Below, in pieces: positions 13,515-18,362 of a stretch of 18,362 bases of DNA; the first letter of the stretch is position 1; the number at the start of each line of letters is the position of its first letter. This stretch comes from DAIPHL01 sp036771375 (GTDB lineage Bacteria > Synergistota > Synergistia > Synergistales > Synergistaceae): positions 1-18,362 of the forward strand of contig DAIPHL010000026.1 of NCBI GenBank assembly GCA_036771375.1, read 5' to 3'. Under the pieces are notes generated by a model. The model searched no databases, was not told the DNA's origin, and saw only the letters and a program-made list of their open reading frames with translations. The position numbers were made by a program, and so were the translations under genes.

Positions 13515-15581
13515 CTACTTCAACAGGGAGAGATCGCCGATCGATTCGAACAGGGCCCTGCTTCGCGCGAGAAGCGTCAGCCGGTTCCCCCTGACGACAG
13601 GATCGGGATCCATCACCATGACGTTGTCGAAGAAGGAGGAGATCGCCGGGGAGAGCCGTGACAGAACGCCGCAGAGCGCCTCCCAGTCGAAGCCATCCAG
13701 GGCGGCGGCGGCCGCCTTGCCCTGTTCCTCCAGCGCATCCAGCAGCGCGCGCTCCGACGTCTCGGTGAGCCGTTCTCGGTCGAGAACGGCACGGGCCAGG
13801 TCATCCGCCTGCTTGTCCAGGATGTTGTTGACCCGGATCGCGGAGAGCACGAGGGAGCCGAACCATTCGGCTCCAACCACCCGGTCGAACGCATGCAGCA
13901 TCCGCAGCGCCTGAAGGGGCCTGTGTCCCATCGATCGGACGACGAGGCTGGTCGCTCCGTGCGAAAAACCGCGCTCGCGAAGCTGATTGTGCAGCCGCAT
14001 CCCGTAGAAATCCTCGACTTTCTTCATCACGCCGTCGTCCGCGTCGAGCAGTTCGGCGCCGTGTGCGAAGAGCGCTCCGAGATCCAGGTCCATCTCGAGA
14101 CCCCAAGAGATCTCGTTGATACAGCGGGCCGCGCGGCGCAGTCCGTACGGATCCTGCGAGCCGGTCGGCGGCATCCCCGCCTTGTGGATTCCGACGATCG
14201 TATCCACCCTGTCGCAGATGCCGACGATCGCCCCCGCCAGGCCCTTCGGAAGCTCGTCCCCTGCAAAGCGGGGGAGGTACTGTTCGAAGAGTGCGACCGC
14301 GACGTCCTCGTCCTCGCCGTCGCACCTCGCATATTCGCGTCCCATGACGCCTTGCACCTCCGGAAACTCGAAGACCATTCCGGTCACCAGGTCGGCCTTC
14401 GCGAGTTTCGCCGCCCTTGCCACCGTCCCGGAGAGCTCGCCGTGTCCCAGACGTTCGGCGAGGCGCCGCGCGAGGACTCCGACCCGTTCGGTCTTCTCGA
14501 GGACGGAGCCGAGTTTCTCCTGATAGAGGACCTTCCCCAGCTCGGGCAGGCGAGACTCGAGCGTCCGCTCCCTGTCCTCCTTCCAGAAGAAGGCGGCGTC
14601 GTGCAGGCGAGCGCGCAGTACGCGCTCGTTGCCGTCGCGCACCACGTTCATGTCCTTCGCCCGGTTCCCCGCGACCCCGATAAACGCGGCCGCGAGCCGG
14701 CCGTTTCCCGCGCGCACCGGGAAATAGCGCTGGTTTTTCTTCATCGTCGCGATCAGGACCTCCTCCGGAATGTCCAGAAAGGACTCATCGAAAGAACCGC
14801 GGAACGGAATCGGGTACTCCACGAGGTGGGCGTTCTCCTCCAGAAGCTCCTCGTCGCGTCCGGCATCGCCACCGATCTCGCTCTCGATCGCCGCGATGCC
14901 CTCCGCGATCATCCTCTTGCGGCGCTCCGGGTCCACGACGACGAACTCGCGCTCCATCACGGACTCGTACTCCGAAGCGCTCGGGATCTTCACTCTGGCC
15001 GATCCCATGAATCGATGCCCCCGGCTTTCGTATCCGCTCTCGACGCGCCCGAAGTGCACCGGAATCGATTCGTCGCCCCAGAGCGCCACGATCCAACGCA
15101 CCGGACGGGCGAAGCGCACGAGGGGGTCGTCCCAGTACATGTTCTTGGGAAAGACCATCTTCTTCAGAAGCGACGACAGAAACGCGGGGAGAAGCTCCGA
15201 GGTCTCCTTTCCCGCCTCCCGGACGACGGCGCAGAGATATTCGACCCCCTTGAACGTCTCGAACTTCAGGGCGGAGGTGTCGACGCCCCGGCTTCCGGCG
15301 AATCCGAGCGCCGCTTTCGTGTACTCTCCCTGCGCATCCAGCGCCTGCGTCCTCGGAGGCCCCTTCACGGTCTCCTCGAAATCCTCCTGCCGCTCGGTGA
15401 GGTCCTCTACGTACAGGACGATCCGCCGCGGCGTCCCCATGACCCGGACGTCCCCGAAGGCGAGCCGCAGCTCCGCGAGGTCCGCCTCGGCCATCTCCTT
15501 CAGCTCGGGGATGATCCGGCTCATGAAGCCGGCGGGGATCTCCTCGGTCCCGATCTCGAACAACAGATCGCGGGAACTCAT
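13515..15581 (-). CDS. glyS: glycine-tRNA ligase, beta subunit
   Basis: A 688-residue beta subunit of the alpha2beta2 glycyl-tRNA synthetase, responsible for tRNA recognition. Family landmarks are LLFEIGTEEIPAGFM (6-20), KNMYWDDPLVRFARPVRWIVAL (146-167), KKNQRYFPV (281-289), and KADLVTGMVFEFPEVQGVMG (395-414) of the HD-like core. PPTGSQDPYGLRRAA follows at 471-485, and the C-terminal part is the DALR-like anticodon-binding region. Length is normal. The ATG at 15581 overlaps the glyQ stop as ATGA, so alpha and beta subunits are translationally coupled. Confidence 0.97.
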   Translation of the reverse strand: MSSRDLLFEIGTEEIPAGFMSRIIPELKEMAEADLAELRLAFGDVRVMGTPRRIVLYVEDLTERQEDFEETVKGPPRTQALDAQGEYTKAALGFAGSRGVDTSALKFETFKGVEYLCAVVREAGKETSELLPAFLSSLLKKMVFPKNMYWDDPLVRFARPVRWIVALWGDESIPVHFGRVESGYESRGHRFMGSARVKIPSASEYESVMEREFVVVDPERRKRMIAEGIAAIESEIGGDAGRDEELLEENAHLVEYPIPFRGSFDESFLDIPEEVLIATMKKNQRYFPVRAGNGRLAAAFIGVAGNRAKDMNVVRDGNERVLRARLHDAAFFWKEDRERTLESRLPELGKVLYQEKLGSVLEKTERVGVLARRLAERLGHGELSGTVARAAKLAKADLVTGMVFEFPEVQGVMGREYARCDGEDEDVAVALFEQYLPRFAGDELPKGLAGAIVGICDRVDTIVGIHKAGMPPTGSQDPYGLRRAARCINEISWGLEMDLDLGALFAHGAELLDADDGVMKKVEDFYGMRLHNQLRERGFSHGATSLVVRSMGHRPLQALRMLHAFDRVVGAEWFGSLVLSAIRVNNILDKQADDLARAVLDRERLTETSERALLDALEEQGKAAAAALDGFDWEALCGVLSRLSPAISSFFDNVMVMDPDPVVRGNRLTLLARSRALFESIGDLSLLK

Positions 15582-16483
15582 CTTTTTTCCCCTCCCGAGC
15601 GGCCGCAGCCGTCAAACTTGCCCGCGAGCGGGAAACCCATCTCCTCGCGCTGTTTCAGGTAGGCCCTGCAACAGGCCGAGGCGAGCGCCCGGACGCGTCC
15701 GATGTAGCCGGTGCGCTCCGTCACACTGACGGCATTCCGCGCGTCCAGCGTGTTGAAGGTGTGCGAACACTTGAGGACGTAGTCGTAGGCGGGGAGCACC
15801 ATGCCCCGCTCGAGAACGCGGGCGGACTCCCTCTCGTACATGCCGAAGAGCGAAAAGAGCATGTCGGTGTCGGCGAGCTCGAAGTTGTACGTGGAACCCT
15901 CGACCTCCGAACGATGGTGGACGTCGCCGTACTTGATGTCTCCGACCCACTCGAGGTCGTAGACGTTGTTCACCTTCTGCACGTACATGGCGATGCGCTC
16001 GAGGCCGTAGGTCAGTTCGGCCGGCACGAGCTCCATGTCCACGCCGCCCATCTGCTGGAAATAGGTGAACTGCGTGATCTCCATGCCGTCGAGCCAGACC
16101 TCCCAGCCGAGCCCCCACGCGCCCGTCGTCGGGTTCTCCCAGTCGTCCTCGACGAAACGGATGTCATGTTCGGCCGGATCGATGCCGAGCGCCTCGAGGC
16201 TCTGCAGGTACTGCTCCTGTATGTCGTCCGGCGACGGCTTCAGGATCACCTGGTACTGGTAGTAGTGCTGAAGCCGGTTCGGATTCTCTCCGTACCGTCC
16301 GTCCGTCGGACGCCGCGACGGCTCCACGTAGGCCACACGCCACGGTTCCGGCCCGATGACCCGGAGCGTGGTGGCCGGATTCATGGTTCCGGCCCCGACC
16401 TCGACGTCGTAAGGCTGTTGCAGAACACAGCCTCGGCCCGTCCAGAACGCCTCGAGCCGCATGATCAGATCCTGAAAGTTCAA
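15578..16483 (-). CDS. glyQ: glycine-tRNA ligase, alpha subunit (TTG start)
   Basis: A 301-residue class II catalytic subunit that activates glycine and charges tRNA-Gly with GlyS. The N-terminal NFQDLIMRLEAFWTGRGC is canonical. The motif 2 region PEPWRVAYVEPSRRP lies at 45-59, followed by DGRYGENPNRLQHYYQYQV, GWEVWLDGMEITQFTYFQQ, and the motif 3 region ELTYGLERIAMYVQ at 156-169. The start codon is TTG at 16483, with AGGAGG 7 nt upstream, and no in-frame ATG fits the family N-terminus. It lies 85 bp after recO. No T-box leader fits in that gap, so tRNA-sensing control from the immediate upstream region is not seen. Confidence 0.96.
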   Translation of the reverse strand: MNFQDLIMRLEAFWTGRGCVLQQPYDVEVGAGTMNPATTLRVIGPEPWRVAYVEPSRRPTDGRYGENPNRLQHYYQYQVILKPSPDDIQEQYLQSLEALGIDPAEHDIRFVEDDWENPTTGAWGLGWEVWLDGMEITQFTYFQQMGGVDMELVPAELTYGLERIAMYVQKVNNVYDLEWVGDIKYGDVHHRSEVEGSTYNFELADTDMLFSLFGMYERESARVLERGMVLPAYDYVLKCSHTFNTLDARNAVSVTERTGYIGRVRALASACCRAYLKQREEMGFPLAGKFDGCGRSGGEKR

Positions 16484-16568
16484 ACGTATCCCTCCTAAAT
16501 AGAATGCAGAGCGCCCTTTGTACTTCGATCCTTCGTTCGCTCCGCAAAACTCACAAAAGACTCATAAC

Positions 16569-17342
16569 TCATAAAAGAGACAAAAAAGAACACAGCCAAT
16601 CGGAGCAAGCCCTCACGGCCGCCGGATCGTCCGGCGTGCGCGACGCCGCCCACGCCCGGAAGCGTCCCCTCGACAGCATAGCAGCATGCAGAAGCTCTTG
16701 CAAGAGGGAACCCGACAGCCGCCCTGCGCCGGGATCGTCTCCGCGGCAGGCCGGACAGAGGAGGCCATCGGGGGACAGATAGAGGACGTGGGGAGGATTC
16801 GACGCGACGTCCGCCCCGCACGACGAACAACGATCGAGCTGCGGCGCGAGGCCCCAGAGGTGGCACCATCTCCAGAAAAAGCGCACGTCCAGAAGGTGGG
16901 AGTCTACGCCCGTCGAGAGATTTTGCAGGCACCCCCACAGAAGGGAGAGCAGAGGATCGTTCTCGTGTCCGGGTGGAAGGCGGTCGGCCAGGGCCTTCAG
17001 CCAACGCGCGGCCGCGGCGAGCGTCTTCGGGGATTTCCTCACCCGCCAAAACCCCTCGCGCACGTCCGCACTCTTGAGATAAACGCGCCGGGGACTTCGA
17101 TAGAGCCGGAATTCTCCCCAGCTCATCGGCTCCGTTCCCGCGCCGAATCGACTCCTCGCGCCGGATGCGCGCGGCGCGCCGACCCACATGGCGCCGAGGC
17201 CGCCGAGAAAGAGAAGCAGCTCCTGCGAACCGCCTGCGTCCTCTTTTCTGCGCAGGACGACGCCCCGGGCGGCGAGGTCGCCCTGCGGAATCCGTTCGAG
17301 CCACTCCGCCCCCCGCAGAGGGCTCGACTGAAGTGCGTTCAT
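16569..17342 (-). CDS. recO: DNA repair protein RecO
   Basis: A 257-residue RecO, which binds single-stranded DNA and helps RecR load RecA at gaps. The N-terminal OB-fold region contains ARGVVLRRKE (25-34) and GAGTEPMSWGEFRLYR (67-82). A zinc-finger-like set of cysteines is present: C172 and C175 (CSSC), then C196 and C199 (CPAC). The sequence is otherwise rather divergent, which is usual for RecO. I chose the ATG at 17342 because it overlaps the era stop as ATGA. A longer in-frame start at 17411 would add 23 residues that lie entirely inside era and look unlike RecO. Confidence 0.88.
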   Translation of the reverse strand: MNALQSSPLRGAEWLERIPQGDLAARGVVLRRKEDAGGSQELLLFLGGLGAMWVGAPRASGARSRFGAGTEPMSWGEFRLYRSPRRVYLKSADVREGFWRVRKSPKTLAAAARWLKALADRLPPGHENDPLLSLLWGCLQNLSTGVDSHLLDVRFFWRWCHLWGLAPQLDRCSSCGADVASNPPHVLYLSPDGLLCPACRGDDPGAGRLSGSLLQELLHAAMLSRGRFRAWAASRTPDDPAAVRACSDWLCSFLSLL

Positions 17343-18262
17343 CCGCGGCGATACCCGAATCTCGCCAGCGTCCGCTCCGATCTTCTCCAATCCGGCCTCA
17401 CCCTGACCCAAAGCTGGAGGAATATCGGATACCCGAAGCGCGCCTCCATCTCGGCGCGGGCGGCGGCTCCGATGCTCTTGAGCCTGGAGCCTCCGCTCCC
17501 GATGAGGATCCCCTTCTGGCCTGGACGCTCGACGATGATGTCGGCCCGGATGTGCGCGGTCCGCAGATCGGGATATTCGTCCGGGCTTTGAAACTCCTCG
17601 ACCACCACGGCCACGCTGTGAGGAACCTCCTGTTCGGTCGCCTCGAAGACCTTCTCCCGAATGATCTCCTCGGCGAGAAAGCGCTCCGTCGTGTCCATGA
17701 GGACGTCATCCGGGTAGATTCTCCCCCCTTCGGGCAGGAGCCTCTCGAGTTCTTCCCGCAGGACGTCGAGATTCGTACCCTCCTTCGCGGAGATCGGAAC
17801 CGTCGCCACCGGGGAGAAGCGCTCCCGGAGAGGGGCAAGGAATCTCCAGAAGTCCTCCTTGTCGCGAAGCCGGTCTATCTTGTTGATCACGAGCACGACG
17901 GGGACGGGGGAACCCGCGAGGAGGTCGAGAATCGCCTCGCCGGCCCGGTCGAGAGGACGCCCCGCCTCGGTCACGAAGCAGATGACGTCCACGGAGTTCA
18001 TGGCCTCCGTGGCCTCCTTCATCATAAATTCGCCCAGCGCATGCTTCGGGACGTGGAGGCCGGGGGTGTCCACGAAGACGATCTGGGACTCGTCCGTCGT
18101 CAGGATACAGCGAACCGCGTTGCGGGTGGTCTGGGGTTTGCTCGAGACAGCAGCGACCTTTTCGCGGAGCAGCGCGTTGATGATCGAGGACTTCCCGACG
18201 TTCGGTCGTCCGACGAGCGTGACAAAACCGGAGCGGAACCGGACGTCCGTCTTCTCAGCCAT
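17339..18262 (-). CDS. era: GTPase Era
   Basis: A 307-residue GTPase that binds the 3' end of 16S rRNA and assists 30S subunit maturation. The G motifs are all present: G1 GRPNVGKS (18-25), G2 in QTTR (44-47), G3 DTPG (65-68), G4 NKID (127-130) and G5 SAK (158-160). The C-terminal KH domain carries GQKGILIGSGGSRLKSIG (248-265). The length is close to that of the E. coli protein. The ATG at 18262 is preceded by a GGAG about 12 nt away and overlaps the end of the upstream gene. The stop overlaps the recO start, so this is a tightly packed operon. Confidence 0.97.
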   Translation of the reverse strand: MAEKTDVRFRSGFVTLVGRPNVGKSSIINALLREKVAAVSSKPQTTRNAVRCILTTDESQIVFVDTPGLHVPKHALGEFMMKEATEAMNSVDVICFVTEAGRPLDRAGEAILDLLAGSPVPVVLVINKIDRLRDKEDFWRFLAPLRERFSPVATVPISAKEGTNLDVLREELERLLPEGGRIYPDDVLMDTTERFLAEEIIREKVFEATEQEVPHSVAVVVEEFQSPDEYPDLRTAHIRADIIVERPGQKGILIGSGGSRLKSIGAAARAEMEARFGYPIFLQLWVRVRPDWRRSERTLARFGYRRG

Positions 18263-18362
18263 CGCGGGCCCGCTCCAGATCGAAACGTTCGGGGAGGAGG
18301 GCGCCCAGGCGATGGAAGCGCATGGACCCGTTCCCCAAAAACAGAACGTCCATACGCCGACC
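18255..18362 (-). CDS. C-terminal end of a gene cut by the window edge, probably cytidine deaminase
   Basis: Only the last 35 codons are in the window, ending in a TGA that overlaps the start of era by 8 bp. The visible tail (MDVLFLGNGSMRFHRLG, then ALLPERFDLERARDG) has the ELLP-x-x-F-like ending seen in cytidine deaminases. cdd is a common neighbour directly upstream of era in Firmicutes. The zinc-binding motifs that would prove it lie outside the window, so the identity is inferred from the tail and synteny. Confidence 0.5.
   Translation of the reverse strand, partial: GRRMDVLFLGNGSMRFHRLGALLPERFDLERARDG

Noticed and set aside
10565..13594. A plus-strand open frame of about 1000 codons opposite ppdK
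   Set aside because: It is the antisense of a fully recognisable pyruvate phosphate dikinase. Its translation is Arg/His/Asp-rich with no domain, a normal by-product of GC-rich codon usage.
13893..15662. A plus-strand open frame of 589 codons opposite glyS
   Set aside because: Antisense shadow of a complete glycyl-tRNA synthetase beta subunit.
16484..16568. T-box leader in front of glyQ
   Set aside because: The gap is only 85 bp, with no T-box AGGGUGGNACCGCG-like sequence and no terminator/antiterminator pair.
1..18362. CRISPR array, tRNA or rRNA genes
   Set aside because: No regularly spaced repeats and no tRNA- or rRNA-like sequence were noticed on either strand by eye.

Overview
The window is bacterial chromosomal DNA with dense, mostly GC-rich coding and AGGAGG-type ribosome binding sites. 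The block at 18362-10724 on the minus strand (probable cdd end, era, recO, glyQ, glyS, ppdK) is an order known from Firmicutes and Synergistota. The high GC, many G/C-ending codons, separate alpha and beta glycyl-tRNA synthetase subunits and a DUF3842 gene would fit a Synergistota or GC-rich clostridial genome. That placement is inference, not a match to a known genome.

Layout. (1) 61-735: a GntR/FCD regulator on the plus strand, converging on an ABC-F ATPase at 785-2773 on the minus strand. (2) 2810-6070: a visibly AT-richer segment with only two genes, divergently transcribed. They are a large Fe-S/FMN/FAD old-yellow-enzyme-type reductase (2959-4875, minus) and a TetR regulator (5306-5887, plus). 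Good promoters and small inverted repeats lie in the 430-bp gap between them. It looks like a self-contained, possibly acquired regulator/enzyme cassette. (3) 6143-10394, plus strand: a DUF3842 gene, then a strong promoter and a structured leader ending in an intrinsic terminator (6606-6813). After the leader come two unrecognised small membrane proteins and larE, larB and larC, nearly all overlapping or a few bases apart. (4) 10395-10723: a convergent gap crowded with inverted repeats. (5) 10724-18362, minus strand: the ppdK and glyS-glyQ-recO-era housekeeping block, entering from a gene cut by the window edge.

The most interesting part is region 3. LarB, LarE and LarC together make the nickel-pincer nucleotide (NPN) cofactor: LarB carboxylates and hydrolyses nicotinic acid adenine dinucleotide, LarE installs two sulfurs, and LarC inserts nickel. 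There is no larA (lactate racemase) in the window. Instead the biosynthetic genes follow two small membrane proteins of unknown function, behind a leader that looks like a transcription-terminating riboswitch. Its arrangement and several sequence blocks resemble what I remember of the Ni/Co (czcD) riboswitch class. My working hypothesis is a metal-sensed unit that couples nickel handling by the two membrane proteins to NPN assembly, serving a LarA-family enzyme encoded elsewhere. The leader, the membrane pair and the DUF3842 neighbour are the parts that merit testing.
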